Source: Kiloniella laminariae
GTDB lineage: Bacteria > Pseudomonadota > Alphaproteobacteria > Kiloniellales > Kiloniellaceae
Assembly: GCF_027214005.1 (NCBI RefSeq)
Contig: NZ_JAPWGY010000009.1
Span: 79,540-143,539 of the forward strand
Direction of reading: 5' to 3'
Length of the DNA: 64,000 bases
Made by a program: the position numbers and the translations under genes
The notes under the pieces: generated by a model
Seen by the model: only the letters and a program-made list of their open reading frames with translations
What the model was told of the DNA's origin: nothing
The model's database searches: none
Shown here: one piece after another, positions 36,021 through 45,485 of the stretch
Numbering within the stretch: position 1 is the first letter of the stretch
Layout: each line of letters opens with the position of its first letter

Positions 36021-38311
36021 GCCCGAACCACCATAGCTTCGGCTTTTTCTGCAAGACGATAGAGCTGGTCGCGTCCTGCCAGATAGGGATCAGGCCATTT
36101 CAGGCTTTTCTCTCCAAGGCTCGCCCCGGCATGCAGGGTCCAGTAAGGATCAGCAAGATGGGGGCGCGCCATACAAACCAGATCAGCCCTCCCCGCCATC
36201 AAAATAGAATTGACATGATCGGGTTCATAAATATTGCCGACCGCCATGGTCGCAATCCCCAACTCGTTGCGAATACGATCGGCAAAGGGCGTCTGGAACA
36301 TGCGTCCATAAACCGGCTTTGCCTCTTTCGAAGTCTGTCCGGCAGAAACATCAATAATGTCTACGCCAGCCTCGTGGAACAGACGGGCGATTTGCACGGC
36401 ATCGTCCTGTGTGATGCCAACATCATCAACCCAGTCCACAGCGGAGATACGGACAGACATTGGTTTGTCGGCAGGCCAGACCGCCCGCATTGCCTTGAAG
36501 ACTTCCAAAGGATAACGCATCCGGTTTTCAAGGCTGCCACCATATTCATCCTCACGGATATTCGACAGCGGCGATATGAAAGAAGATATCAGGTACCCGT
36601 GCGCAGCATGAAGTTCAATCATATCAAATCCGGAACGCGCCGCCATCTCCGTCGCATTCACAAATTGATCCCGCACCCGTGTCATATCTTCACGGTCCAT
36701 TGCTTTAGGGACGGCATTATTTACGGACCATGGTATGGCTGAAGCCGAAAGCAATGGCCAGTTCCCCTCGGCCAGCGGGGCATCCATTTCTTCCCAACCG
36801 AGTTGCGTTGAACCCTTGCGCCCGGCATGGCCAATTTGGCAGCAGATTTTTGCTTCCGTTTCCCTGTGGACAAAATCCACAAGCCTCTTCCAGCCCGCTT
36901 CTTGTTCCGGGCTGTACAAGCCCGGGCAGCCTAGCGTGATCCGGGCATCGGCGCTGACACAGGTCATCTCGACATAAACCAGTCCGGCACCTCCCTTGGC
37001 CCGCTCGGCATAATGAACAAAATGCCAGTCGCCGGGAACACCATCGACAGCTTTATACTGGGCCATGGGTGAAACCACGATCCGGTTTTTCAGTTCAAGA
37101 TTCCCGATCTTGAACGGTGTAAACATCGGTGCCTTGCCAGAACCTGAGGGTTGCCCTGCCTGGATCTGGAACCAGTCCTCGGCAGATTCCAGCCACTCCT
37201 TGTCGCGAACCCGAAGGTTCTCATGACTGATCCGCTGTGATCTTGTCAGCAGGGCATAGTTGAACTGCACCGGATCAAAATCGACATAGCGTTCGACATT
37301 CTCGAACCATTCAAGCGAGTTTCTTGCAGCAGATTGCAATCGCAGGACTTCAACGCGACGTTCTTCCTGATAGCGTTCAAAAGCCGTCTCCATTGAAGAT
37401 TCACTATCAAGATAATTCGCCAGAGAGATTGCGCTGTCAAAAGCCAGCCGTGTGCCAGAGCCAATGGAAAAATGCCCTGTTGCCGCCGCATCCCCCATCA
37501 ACACCACATTGTCATGGTGCCATTTTTCGCAAATCACCCTTGGGAAATTCATCCAGACCGCTGAGCCGCGCAGATGATCGGCATTGGACATCAGGGCATT
37601 GCCGTCAAGGTATTTGGCAAAGATCCTCTCACAAGTCGCGATGGTTTCTTCCTTGGACATATCGGCAAAGCCGAAATTGTTCCAGGTCTCATCCGTGCAT
37701 TCGACAATCACCGTGGCGGTATTGTCGTCGAATTGATAGGCGTGTACCCATACCCAGCCATGCTCGGTCTCTTCAAAGATAAAGGTAAAGGCGTCATTGA
37801 ATTTCTGATGGGTGCCGAGCCAGATAAACTTGCATAGCCGGACATCGACATCGGGTTGGAACTGCTCTTTATATTCATTGCGCACAGCCGAATTGATGCC
37901 GTCAGCGGCGACAACCAGATCGAATTCCCTTTTATAATCCTCGACCGGGCCGAACAGGGTCGCAAAGCGCAGGTCCACGCCCAACTCGCGAGCTCGGGCC
38001 TGCAGGATGATCAGCATCTGCTTGCGGCTGATCCCGGCGAAACCGTGACCGCCGGAGACGGTGCGCGCGCCCTTGTGATGCACAGCGATATCATCCCAAT
38101 AGGCAAAGTTCTCGCGGATCTGCTCGGCGCTTTTCGGATCATTTTCCAGCATGTTACCCAGCGCGTCGTCCGAGAGAACAACACCCCAGCCAAAGGTGTC
38201 CTCGGCGTTGTTACGTTCAATCACCACGACTTCATGCGTGGGATCCTTAAGCTTCATGCTGATGGCAAAGTAGAGCCCGGCTGGACCGCCTCCAAGACAG
38301 ACAATCTTCAT
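36017..38311 (-). CDS. abmA: 2-aminobenzoyl-CoA monooxygenase/reductase (ACMR)
   Basis: 764-residue fusion of a flavin monooxygenase and an old-yellow-enzyme domain. The N-terminal half has the FAD motif [11 protein letters not shown] (residues 6-16) and the second FAD motif [18 protein letters not shown] (about 271-288), as in salicylyl-CoA 5-hydroxylases. From residue 396 an OYE domain begins ([20 protein letters not shown]) with [25 protein letters not shown] and AVGNIYEP. This architecture is that of the Azoarcus evansii enzyme that hydroxylates and reduces 2-aminobenzoyl-CoA to 2-amino-5-oxocyclohex-1-enecarbonyl-CoA, dearomatising the ring. It heads the leftward operon. Databases often give the name salicylyl-CoA 5-hydroxylase/oxidoreductase. 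Confidence 0.88.
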   Translation of the reverse strand: MKIVCLGGGPAGLYFAISMKLKDPTHEVVVIERNNAEDTFGWGVVLSDDALGNMLENDPKSAEQIRENFAYWDDIAVHHKGARTVSGGHGFAGISRKQMLIILQARARELGVDLRFATLFGPVEDYKREFDLVVAADGINSAVRNEYKEQFQPDVDVRLCKFIWLGTHQKFNDAFTFIFEETEHGWVWVHAYQFDDNTATVIVECTDETWNNFGFADMSKEETIATCERIFAKYLDGNALMSNADHLRGSAVWMNFPRVICEKWHHDNVVLMGDAAATGHFSIGSGTRLAFDSAISLANYLDSESSMETAFERYQEERRVEVLRLQSAARNSLEWFENVERYVDFDPVQFNYALLTRSQRISHENLRVRDKEWLESAEDWFQIQAGQPSGSGKAPMFTPFKIGNLELKNRIVVSPMAQYKAVDGVPGDWHFVHYAERAKGGAGLVYVEMTCVSADARITLGCPGLYSPEQEAGWKRLVDFVHRETEAKICCQIGHAGRKGSTQLGWEEMDAPLAEGNWPLLSASAIPWSVNNAVPKAMDREDMTRVRDQFVNATEMAARSGFDMIELHAAHGYLISSFISPLSNIREDEYGGSLENRMRYPLEVFKAMRAVWPADKPMSVRISAVDWVDDVGITQDDAVQIARLFHEAGVDIIDVSAGQTSKEAKPVYGRMFQTPFADRIRNELGIATMAVGNIYEPDHVNSILMAGRADLVCMARPHLADPYWTLHAGASLGEKSLKWPDPYLAGRDQLYRLAEKAEAMVVRA

Positions 38312-38422
38312 TTGCGCGTCCTCCCGCAGAATACATACCTGAATGCAAGTCAGAATTTTTGGTTATTCTTTTACTGACTGTTTTATTGCTTGTTACCCAA
38401 TCATAGACCCAAGTGAATTTTT

Positions 38423-38462
38423 ATTTCAAGCATAAAATATTTAAGCTTGAAATGTTTTATGC
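38423..38462. promoter_or_regulatory. Nested palindrome, operator candidate for the divergent catabolic operons
   Basis: ATTTCAAGC (38423-38431) and GCTTGAAAT (38445-38453) form a perfect inverted repeat; overlapping it GCATAAAA (38430-38437) and TTTTATGC (38455-38462) form another. The site lies in the 259 bases between the ACMR and 3-hydroxyacyl-CoA dehydrogenase starts. The size and spacing suit a MarR dimer or tandem dimers; binding by the operon's own MarR protein is inference. Confidence 0.55.
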
Positions 38463-38570
38463 TGGCGCTATTCTCAAAAGAAAAACTTTAAGGCTATGCC
38501 TGCAAAGCAGGTTAGTCAGAAGACAGGTACAATAGTATTTTGCGATGATACTTATCGAGAGGCGATTAAA

Positions 38571-39716
38571 ATGAATGACGGCACAGTCATCGGTGTAATT
38601 GGCGCAGGAGCCATGGGGCGGGGAATTGCCCAGATCATGGCGACTGGCGGTTACAGGGTCGTGCTGGTCGATACCAATGAGGTCGCACTTGAGACGGCCC
38701 TACAAGCCATTGCCACGACCCTGGACAAAGCAATCGCCCGCAATCTGATGACACCAGAAGATAAAACCGCTGCTCTCGCCCGGATCACGCCTGAACTGGC
38801 GCTGGAGAGCCTGGCGTCTGCGGATCTGGTGATCGAAGCCATCGTCGAACAGCTGGAGGTCAAGGCCGGGCTGTTTGCCAGACTGGAGACCATCTGCCGC
38901 AACAACACCCTGTTTTGCACCAATACCTCTTCGCTGTCGGTTACAAAAATCGCCGCCGGGCTGGTCCATAAATCCCGGCTTGTTGGCATGCATTTTTTCA
39001 ACCCGCCACATATCATGAAACTGGTCGAGGTGATCGAGACACCCGAAACCCCGGAAGATGTCATCACGACGGTTATGCAGCTTGCGCGGAAAATCGGCAA
39101 ACAGCCAATCCGGGCCAAGGACCGTCCTGGTTTTGTCGTCAACCGCTGCGCCCGCCCCTATTACGGCGAGGCACTCTGTATTCTGGAAGAAGGTAATTTC
39201 ACTGCGGCCCAGATCGATACCGCCCTGCGCAGCGCAGGCTATCGCCTTGGTCCCTTCGAACTGATTGATCTGGTCGGGGCTGACATCAACTATGCCGCCA
39301 CACTGAGCGTATGGGAAGCGCTGGAACGCCACCCGCGCTATCAGCCCTTTGACCGCCTGAAACAGCAGGTGGAGGCTGGCAAGCTCGGTCAGAAATCCGG
39401 CGAAGGCTTCACCCTGCCCAAGGTTCCGGTTACAGAACTTCCCCCCGAAGCCGCCGCCAGCATTGTCGCCCGGATCGAGGCCACCCTGATCAACGAGGCC
39501 CATTTTGTCGAGGCCGAGGGCACGGCATCGCGGGCAGATATTGACCAGGCACTGCTGTTGGGGTTGAATTTCCCCCGCGGTCCTTTTGCCATGGCAACAG
39601 GTGACAAACGCAACGCCACGATTGCCCTCCTTGAAGAGCTGTACCACTCAGCGCCTGACCATTTAAAAGAGCGCTATACCATCGCTCCAAACCTTACAGG
39701 TAGCCATCATGACTGA
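38571..39716 (+). CDS. 3-hydroxyacyl-CoA dehydrogenase (stand-alone)
   Basis: 381-residue NAD-dependent dehydrogenase. I start at the ATG at 38571 (GAGAGG upstream). The Rossmann motif GVIGAGAMGRGIAQ (residues 8-21) opens the N-terminal domain; the catalytic region is FCTNTSSLSVTKIA and VGMHFFNPPHIMKLVEVI, with the catalytic His in MHFFNP. The C-terminal part has the family block GPFELIDLVGADINYA near 228 and a second, related repeat ending LNFPRGPFAMATG near 345, so it carries both C-terminal modules seen in PaaH-like enzymes. It begins the rightward operon and overlaps the thiolase gene by 8 bases. It could supply the activity missing from the FadJ-like protein at 43005. Confidence 0.92.
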   Translation: MNDGTVIGVIGAGAMGRGIAQIMATGGYRVVLVDTNEVALETALQAIATTLDKAIARNLMTPEDKTAALARITPELALESLASADLVIEAIVEQLEVKAGLFARLETICRNNTLFCTNTSSLSVTKIAAGLVHKSRLVGMHFFNPPHIMKLVEVIETPETPEDVITTVMQLARKIGKQPIRAKDRPGFVVNRCARPYYGEALCILEEGNFTAAQIDTALRSAGYRLGPFELIDLVGADINYAATLSVWEALERHPRYQPFDRLKQQVEAGKLGQKSGEGFTLPKVPVTELPPEAAASIVARIEATLINEAHFVEAEGTASRADIDQALLLGLNFPRGPFAMATGDKRNATIALLEELYHSAPDHLKERYTIAPNLTGSHHD

Positions 39717-40911
39717 ACTCAAGCAGGTTTTCATTTGCCGGGGTAAACGCACCCCGATCGGCAGATACGGCGGCGCCCTCAGCAGCCTTCGCCCGGATGA
39801 CCTCGCCGCCGGGGTGATCAATGCGGTGCTTGAAGACCAGCCGGAACTTCCGATTGATGAGGTCATCTTTGGCTGTGCCAATCAGGCCGGTGAAGACAAC
39901 CGCAATATCGCCCGCATGGCGGTGCTGCTGTCATGTTTGCCTGAAAGCGTCCCGGCCCTGACAGTCAATCGGCTCTGCGCCTCGGGTCTGGATGCGGTTA
40001 TCGCTGCCGCGCGCAGCATTCAATGCGGTGCCGCAGAGCTGGTGATTGCCGGGGGCGTCGAAAGCATGTCCCGCGCGCCCTTTGTCATGCCCAAGTCCGA
40101 AACCGCCTTTGGTCGCGCCCCGGAAATATTTGACACCACCATCGGCTGGCGCTTTGTCAACAAGGTCCTTGCCAGCCAGTACGGTATCGATGGTATGCCG
40201 GAAACAGCAGAAAACGTCGCTGAAGCCCATGGCATTTCCCGCGCCGATCAGGATGCCTTTGCCCTGCGCAGCCAGCAGCGTACCGCTCGCGCCCAGGCAA
40301 CCGGTTATTTTGATAGCGAAATCAGCCCGGTTTCCATCGCCCAGCGCAAGGGAGCTGCCCTGATCGTCAAGCACGACGAACATCCACGCGAAACCAGCCT
40401 CGACAAGCTCGCCAGCCTGCCCACCCCCTTCCGTTCCCCCGGCAGCGTTACCGCGGGCAATGCCAGTGGCGTTAACGATGGTGCTTGCGCCTTGCTTCTT
40501 GCTTCGGAAGCCGCCATCAAGGCTCACGGGTTGATACCTCTGGCACGTTTTACCGCTGCGGCAAGTGCCGGCGTTGCCCCACGGGTGATGGGCATTGGCC
40601 CGATTGCCGCACTGGATAAGCTCACCAGCCTGACCGGGCAGACCGCCGCGTCCTTTGATCATATCGAACTGAACGAAGCCTTTGCCGCCCAGGCGCTGGC
40701 CTGCCTGCGCGCCTGGAAACTGGCCGATGATGCGGCGACAGTAAATCCGAATGGCGGTGCCATTGCCCTGGGACATCCCCTGGGAATGACCGGGGCGCGT
40801 CTTGCCCTGTCGGCTGCCCGTGCCATCGGCGAAGGCAAAGCCCGAACAGCCCTTGCAACCCTCTGCGTCGGTGTCGGCCAGGGCGTTGCCCTTTCTCTTT
40901 CAAAAGTCTAA
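39709..40911 (+). CDS. Beta-ketoadipyl-CoA-type thiolase
   Basis: 400-residue thiolase. The nucleophile is C90 in [12 protein letters not shown]356 in [14 protein letters not shown] and C386 in TLCVGVGQG complete the triad. The blocks [30 protein letters not shown] and DTTIGWRF are those of the PcaF/PaaJ group that cleaves 3-oxoadipyl-CoA to succinyl-CoA and acetyl-CoA, rather than short-chain acetoacetyl-CoA thiolases. In this cluster it probably performs the carbon-carbon cleavages after ring opening. The exact substrate in the anthranilate route is not established. Confidence 0.92.
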   Translation: MTELKQVFICRGKRTPIGRYGGALSSLRPDDLAAGVINAVLEDQPELPIDEVIFGCANQAGEDNRNIARMAVLLSCLPESVPALTVNRLCASGLDAVIAAARSIQCGAAELVIAGGVESMSRAPFVMPKSETAFGRAPEIFDTTIGWRFVNKVLASQYGIDGMPETAENVAEAHGISRADQDAFALRSQQRTARAQATGYFDSEISPVSIAQRKGAALIVKHDEHPRETSLDKLASLPTPFRSPGSVTAGNASGVNDGACALLLASEAAIKAHGLIPLARFTAAASAGVAPRVMGIGPIAALDKLTSLTGQTAASFDHIELNEAFAAQALACLRAWKLADDAATVNPNGGAIALGHPLGMTGARLALSAARAIGEGKARTALATLCVGVGQGVALSLSKV

Positions 40912-40924
40912 CGGAACCCAGCCC

Positions 40925-42130
40925 ATGACCCCGGAACAAGCCCGTAAAAAACCAGAAACCCTGAAATGGGAAGATCCTTTCTTGCTGGAAGATCAGCTGG
41001 AAGAAGAAGAGCGCATGATCCGCGACAGTGCCGCCGCCTACTGTGCGGACAAGCTTGCGACCCGCGTCCTTGAAGCCAATCGGCATGAAAAATTTGACCG
41101 GGAGATCATGTCGGAAATGGGTGCATTGGGGCTGCTGGGATCAACCATCCCCGAAGAATACGGCGGGGTCGGCGCCAACTATGTTTCCTATGGACTTGTC
41201 GCCCGCGAGGTCGAACGGATCGACAGCGGCTATCGGTCGGCCATGTCGGTTCAATCCAGTCTGGTTATCCACCCGATCTTTGCCTATGGCACCGAAGAAC
41301 AACGCCTGAAGTATCTGCCCAAACTGACCGCCGGGGAATGGGTTGGCTGTTTTGGCCTGACTGAACCGGACCACGGTTCCGACCCCGGTTCAATGATCAC
41401 CCGTGCCAAAGCAGTGGACGGCGGCTATCTGGTTTCCGGTGCCAAGAACTGGATCACCAATTCACCGATCGCCGATGTTTTTGTCATCTGGGCCAAGTCA
41501 GATAAACACGACGGCAAGATCAAGGGATTCATTCTGGAAAAAGGCATGCAGGGACTGGCTGCACCAAAGATCGAAGGCAAATTTTCATTGCGGGCCTCGA
41601 TCACCGGCATGATCCAGATGGATGAGGTTTTTGTCCCGGAAGAAAACCTGCTGCCGCATGTACAGGGGCTGGCCGGACCTTTTGGTTGTCTGAACCGCGC
41701 TCGCTATGGCATTGCCTGGGGCGCTATGGGTGCGGCGGAATCCTGCTGGCACGCTGCCCGCAGTTACACGCTGGATCGCAAGCAGTTTGGACGGCCTTTG
41801 GCCCAGACCCAGCTGGTACAGAAAAAGCTGGCCGATATGCAAACTGAAATCAGTCTCGGCCTGCAAGGAGCCCTGCGACTGGGACGTCTGTTTGACCGCA
41901 ACATTGCCCCGGCGGAACTGATCAGCCTGATGAAGCGCAATAACTGCGGCAAGGCACTGGATATCGCCCGGGTTTCCCGAGACATGCACGGCGGCAACGG
42001 GGTTTCCGATGAATATGGCGTGATCCGTCATGTGATGAACCTTGAAGCCGTCAATACCTATGAAGGCACACACGATATCCACGCCCTGATCCTGGGGCGG
42101 GCCCAGACCGGATTACAGGCCTTTCAATGA
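40925..42130 (+). CDS. gcdH: Glutaryl-CoA dehydrogenase
   Basis: 401-residue decarboxylating acyl-CoA dehydrogenase forming crotonyl-CoA from glutaryl-CoA. I start at the ATG at 40925; the longer reading overlaps the thiolase gene by over 100 bases. Diagnostic blocks are [25 protein letters not shown] (short portion near residue 85), [17 protein letters not shown] near 140, and the C-terminal [17 protein letters not shown], where E380 is the catalytic base. The match to GcdH is close. Its presence hints that the pathway yields glutaryl-CoA, as in tryptophan and lysine breakdown or benzoyl-CoA routes. Confidence 0.92.
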   Translation: MTPEQARKKPETLKWEDPFLLEDQLEEEERMIRDSAAAYCADKLATRVLEANRHEKFDREIMSEMGALGLLGSTIPEEYGGVGANYVSYGLVAREVERIDSGYRSAMSVQSSLVIHPIFAYGTEEQRLKYLPKLTAGEWVGCFGLTEPDHGSDPGSMITRAKAVDGGYLVSGAKNWITNSPIADVFVIWAKSDKHDGKIKGFILEKGMQGLAAPKIEGKFSLRASITGMIQMDEVFVPEENLLPHVQGLAGPFGCLNRARYGIAWGAMGAAESCWHAARSYTLDRKQFGRPLAQTQLVQKKLADMQTEISLGLQGALRLGRLFDRNIAPAELISLMKRNNCGKALDIARVSRDMHGGNGVSDEYGVIRHVMNLEAVNTYEGTHDIHALILGRAQTGLQAFQ

Positions 42131-42999
42131 AGAAAGACCTGCCGATCTTTACCGACTGGAATGATGCCTATGACAACGCCGGACATATCGACGGGGCCAG
42201 AGAGTACCCGCCGCGCTGGAATGCCCTGGCCTGGTCGTTCCGGGAGGAAATGAGCGCAGCGGGCCGGGCAGAGCTGGATCTGGTTTATGGGACAGGCCCG
42301 CGCAACAAACTGGATCTGTTTCTGCCCGCTGCCCAGTCCACTGCCCAACCCCATGTCCCCCCTAAAGGGCTGGCCGTTTTTGTCCATGGCGGTTTCTGGA
42401 AAGCTTTTGACAAGTCAAGCTGGTCGCATCTGGCCAGAGGGGCGGTCGAACAGGGCTGGGCGGTTTGCCTGCCCAGTTACAGTCTCGCCCCGGACGCAAG
42501 AATATCTGTCATGACACAGGAAATTGCCGCAGCGATTGCCTGTGCCGCAGAGAAAATTTCCGGCCCCCTGCATCTGGCGGGACATTCTGCGGGCGGACAT
42601 CTGGTATCACGCATGGTCTGTGCGGACAGCCCGCTGCCACCCGCGATCCGGCAACGACTGGGTCATGTGCTGTCGATCAGTGGCCTGCATGACCTGCGCC
42701 CGCTGCTCCACGCAGATATGAACCAGATCCTGCAGCTGGATGAAGCCGAAGCAACCGCCGAGAGTGCCGCTTTGCAGCGCCCGCTCGAAACCTGCCCGCT
42801 GACCTGTTGGGTTGGCGCAGAAGAACGCCCGGCTTTTCTGCTGCAAAATGACCTGCTGGCAACGGTCTGGGCCGGATTGGGTCAGCCGACAAGCATTGTC
42901 CACGACGCCGGGAAACATCATTTCAATGTTATCGATGCACTGGCGGATCCCCGATCAGAATTGACTCGCTGTTTTCTTGGTAAAAGATCAGGAACCTGA
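42127..42999 (+). CDS. Alpha/beta hydrolase, kynurenine formamidase-like
   Basis: 290-residue alpha/beta hydrolase. It has the HGGFW motif at residues 87-91, characteristic of the eukaryote-type arylformamidases, and the nucleophile elbow GHSAGG with S154. A histidine in GKHHFNVID near residue 276 is a suitable triad member. Arylformamidase converts N-formylkynurenine to kynurenine, which kynureninase turns into anthranilate, so the function would fit this cluster well. No tryptophan dioxygenase or kynureninase is in the window. It could alternatively be an esterase or CoA-ester hydrolase. It overlaps gcdH by 4 bases. Confidence 0.7.
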   Translation: MKKDLPIFTDWNDAYDNAGHIDGAREYPPRWNALAWSFREEMSAAGRAELDLVYGTGPRNKLDLFLPAAQSTAQPHVPPKGLAVFVHGGFWKAFDKSSWSHLARGAVEQGWAVCLPSYSLAPDARISVMTQEIAAAIACAAEKISGPLHLAGHSAGGHLVSRMVCADSPLPPAIRQRLGHVLSISGLHDLRPLLHADMNQILQLDEAEATAESAALQRPLETCPLTCWVGAEERPAFLLQNDLLATVWAGLGQPTSIVHDAGKHHFNVIDALADPRSELTRCFLGKRSGT

Positions 43000-43004
43000 A
43001 AGAC

Positions 43005-44240
43005 ATGAACACGGCTTCACCTTCGCCCCTGCCCGCCGGTCCGGTATCCTTGTCGCGCGAGGGTAAAATTGCCCTCGTCATTCTGGATAATCCCCCGGTC
43101 AACGCCACATCCGAGGTGGTGCGCGCCGGGCTGATGGCCGCGATCGAACTGGTCGATCAGGACCAGAGCCTGGAGGCCGCCCTGTTGATCTGTGCCGGGC
43201 GCACCTTTATCGCCGGGGCGGATATCACCGAGTTCAACAAACCCCCTGTTGCTCCCCTGTTGCCCGATGTCATCACCCGGCTGGAACAGGCGACAAAACC
43301 CTGGATCACCGTGATTCACGGGGCCGCGCTGGGGGGCGGACTGGAAGTTGCCCTGGGCTGTCATTACCGTCTGGCCGACACCACAGCCAAGCTGGGATTC
43401 CCCGAGGTCAATCTGGGACTGATCCCCGGGGCTGGCGGCTGCGTGCGCCTGCCCCGCCTGATCGAAACCCGCCATGCCATGACGATGATTGCTGGCGGGA
43501 AAACCATCGGCGCAGAACAGGCCCTGGATTGGGGACTGGTTGATCTGCTGCTCTCGCCCACAGCTGAAGAAAGTCTGCAGGATCAGGCTCTTGCTTTTGC
43601 CCGTGATATCCTGGTCAAACCTCTGCCCCAGCCCCTGTCAAAACGTCCCACCTCCGCTCCGCTTTCAGCCGGGGATCTGGACGTTCTGATCAAAGAGACC
43701 CGGAAAACCGCACCGGGACAGCTTGCGCCGCATGAGGCGATTGCCGCAGTTCAGGAAGCGACAAACACCCCCGCAAGCACCGCGCTTGTCCGTGAACGGG
43801 AACGCTTTACCCGATTGAAACAGGGCGATCAGTCCAGGGCCTTACGCTATATCTTTTTTGCAGAAAAAGCCTTGCTTAAAAAACTGAAACAACAGGGCAT
43901 TACCCCATTGCAGATCAGTAATCAGGTGGTTGAAAAGGGCGTGATCGGACAGCGCCTGTTGCAGGCCTATAATCAGGAAATCCGACAACTTGTGCAAGAC
44001 GGCATTCCCTTGCCAGATCAGCGTCGGGAAGAACAACAGGATCTTGTCATTCTGTCCGATCTGATGGCAGCAGCCGAACTAAATCTTCTGAAGGCGCTTC
44101 AGGTCGCAGGGGAAACCCTGCTTGCTGACTTCCCCTACTTAACACCTGAAGATATCGACGCGGTGCTGGTCAACTGCTTCGCGTTCCCGCGCTGGCGCGG
44201 CGGTCCAATGTATCTGCGCACCCCGCAGGAGATTGCCTGA
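43005..44240 (+). CDS. FadJ-like protein lacking the NAD-binding dehydrogenase domain
   Basis: 411-residue protein. Residues 15-205 form a full crotonase domain: FIAGADITEF near 69, HGAALGGGLEVALGCHYR near 105 with E114, and FPEVNLGLIPGAGGCVRLP near 132 with E134, the pair matching E. coli FadB Glu119 and Glu139. After the normal linker (RALRYIFFAEKALLKK near 278-293) the roughly 180-residue NAD-binding domain of FadB/FadJ is absent. The chain goes straight into the C-terminal helical module, ending EDIDAVLVNCFAFPRWRGGPM. The ORF is intact, so this is an in-frame domain loss, not a frameshift. A separate dehydrogenase is encoded at 38571-39716 in the same operon. Confidence 0.82.
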   Translation: MNTASPSPLPAGPVSLSREGKIALVILDNPPVNATSEVVRAGLMAAIELVDQDQSLEAALLICAGRTFIAGADITEFNKPPVAPLLPDVITRLEQATKPWITVIHGAALGGGLEVALGCHYRLADTTAKLGFPEVNLGLIPGAGGCVRLPRLIETRHAMTMIAGGKTIGAEQALDWGLVDLLLSPTAEESLQDQALAFARDILVKPLPQPLSKRPTSAPLSAGDLDVLIKETRKTAPGQLAPHEAIAAVQEATNTPASTALVRERERFTRLKQGDQSRALRYIFFAEKALLKKLKQQGITPLQISNQVVEKGVIGQRLLQAYNQEIRQLVQDGIPLPDQRREEQQDLVILSDLMAAAELNLLKALQVAGETLLADFPYLTPEDIDAVLVNCFAFPRWRGGPMYLRTPQEIA

Positions 44241-44291
44241 TTTTTCTTTTGTGGTCCGGGAGTTAGCCAGAACATATAAACAGAAATCAAA

Positions 44292-44318
44292 ACAGGAGAA
44301 GCCAAAGACTTCTCCTGT
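44292..44318 (+). terminator. Hairpin after the rightward catabolic operon
   Basis: A perfect 10-bp stem ACAGGAGAAG/CTTCTCCTGT with a 7-base loop, 51 bases past the last stop. No T run follows, so it is a weak or rho-assisted terminator or a 3' stabiliser. Confidence 0.5.
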
Positions 44319-44358
44319 CAGAACTGTGGTGTTCTCGTCAGGTCAGATTTCTTCGGAT

Positions 44359-44604
44359 TTAACCGGAAAAAGCCTTGAACCCGACAATCGAATAGGTGTC
44401 GCGGATACCGGGAATGGTCTGGACCTCGCTGGTGATAAAACGCCCGACATCAATCTCGGAATCAAGATGAAATACCAGCATCAGATCGTACTCGCCAGAA
44501 ATCGAATAGGTCGCAGGCGGCGGATCAACCCGGTCGGCAATATCAGCGGCAACGTCATAAACCTTGCCCAGTTCACACTTAACCATCACGAATGTCGTAT
44601 TCAT
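44359..44604 (-). CDS. Stand-alone Lrp/AsnC ligand-binding (RAM) domain protein
   Basis: 81-residue protein consisting only of the alpha/beta ligand-binding domain of Lrp/AsnC regulators, without the helix-turn-helix. Visible parts are NTTFVMVKCELGKVYDVAADI at the N-terminus, ISGEYDLMLVFHLD near 41 and PGIRDTYSIVGFKAFSG at the end. I start at the ATG at 44604 with GGGAAAG upstream; the longer reading adds a hydrophobic, unlikely segment. Such proteins usually form dimeric or higher assemblies that bind amino acids. It converges on the rightward catabolic operon. No partner regulator adjoins it. Confidence 0.85.
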   Translation of the reverse strand: MNTTFVMVKCELGKVYDVAADIADRVDPPPATYSISGEYDLMLVFHLDSEIDVGRFITSEVQTIPGIRDTYSIVGFKAFSG

Positions 44605-44764
44605 CTTTCCCAGCCCGGATTTGATTTTATTTACAATGCAGTATAGCCAGAAACAGCAATGACCTACCAGTATTATAAACGGCATTTGATCAGATTACAC
44701 GTTTATACAAACCATTCAAAACAACAAAGGCCCTAGCATTTATTTGCTAAGGCCTCGTTCTGTT

Positions 44765-44841
44765 TGGTGCGCCCGGCAGGATTCGAACCTGCGACCTACT
44801 GATTAGAAGTCAGTTGCTCTATCCAGCTGAGCTACGGGCGC
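44765..44841 (-). tRNA. tRNA-Arg (anticodon TCT)
   Basis: The reverse strand folds into a full cloverleaf: acceptor GCGCCCG with CGGGCGC, anticodon stem CTGAC/ATCAG region with loop CTTCTAA giving anticodon TCT, the T-arm GGTTCGAATCC, and an encoded CCA. Seventy-seven bases including CCA. It reads arginine AGA/AGG codons. Confidence 0.95.
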
Positions 44842-44862
44842 GAAACTTGGGTTAAGGTCGGG

Positions 44863-45168
44863 TTAGTGTGTCCAGCGGCCCAGACGGGTGGTGCTGAAGT
44901 TATCACCGTAGCCTTTGGGGACCGTCTTGCGTTCTCTGGGTTCTTCGACCGTGTACATCACGCCCTGACGCTGTGCGTAGGCGACGGCTTCTTCCTTGGT
45001 CTCGAACCACATACGCAACTGACCCTGGGTATCGCGGCTGGAAGTCCAGCCCATCAGCGGGTCAATCTCGCGCGCTGATTCCGGCTCAAATTCAACAAGC
45101 CACTGCTTGGTATTTGCGCGGCCAGACTGCATGGCATTTTTTGGCGGCTGATAGATACGAACCTGCAT
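44863..45168 (-). CDS. ETC complex I accessory subunit (NDUFS4-like)
   Basis: 101-residue protein of the ETC_C1_NDUFA4/NDUFS4 family, an accessory subunit of respiratory NADH dehydrogenase found in mitochondria and alphaproteobacteria. Family blocks are VRIYQPPKNAMQSGRANTKQW near the start (short motif), WLVEFEPESAREIDPLMGWTSS near residue 23, and WFETKEEAVAYAQRQG near 54. I start at the ATG at 45168, since the longer reading needs a TTG. It lies between two tRNA genes on the same strand and away from the nuo operon, which is its usual situation. Confidence 0.92.
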   Translation of the reverse strand: MQVRIYQPPKNAMQSGRANTKQWLVEFEPESAREIDPLMGWTSSRDTQGQLRMWFETKEEAVAYAQRQGVMYTVEEPRERKTVPKGYGDNFSTTRLGRWTH

Positions 45169-45232
45169 GTTTAAGTCGATCCTCAAGAAATCAGCTTTAG
45201 TATTTCGGTCTTGGTTTTATTCTTAATTTCAG

Positions 45233-45309
<77 letters not shown>

Positions 45310-45485
45310 TATCCACGGTCTTCGTATAGGACAGAGAATAGCACAAGGCAACAGTCTTTTTTGAAAAGAGTTGTAATTTTTATCTAAAAAACACATTGTC
45401 CGAATCAGCTTTACAAAGCCTTAAAGGGAAAGGGTATTTGTGTTTTCTTTTCCCGCTTTCCCAATTGATAGCCGGAGCTGTGACA

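Noticed and set aside
36131..36742. A 203-codon open frame antisense to the ACMR gene
   Set aside because: The opposite strand encodes the conserved OYE domain; this frame has no ribosome site or family signal.
36017..38311. Naming the fusion protein a salicylyl-CoA 5-hydroxylase
   Set aside because: The N-terminal half alone would fit, but the fused OYE reductase domain and the operon context point to 2-aminobenzoyl-CoA monooxygenase/reductase.
39931..40776. A 281-codon open frame antisense to the thiolase gene
   Set aside because: The thiolase on the opposite strand has all catalytic motifs, and the antisense frame is glycine-rich without domain features; it is a GC-driven shadow.
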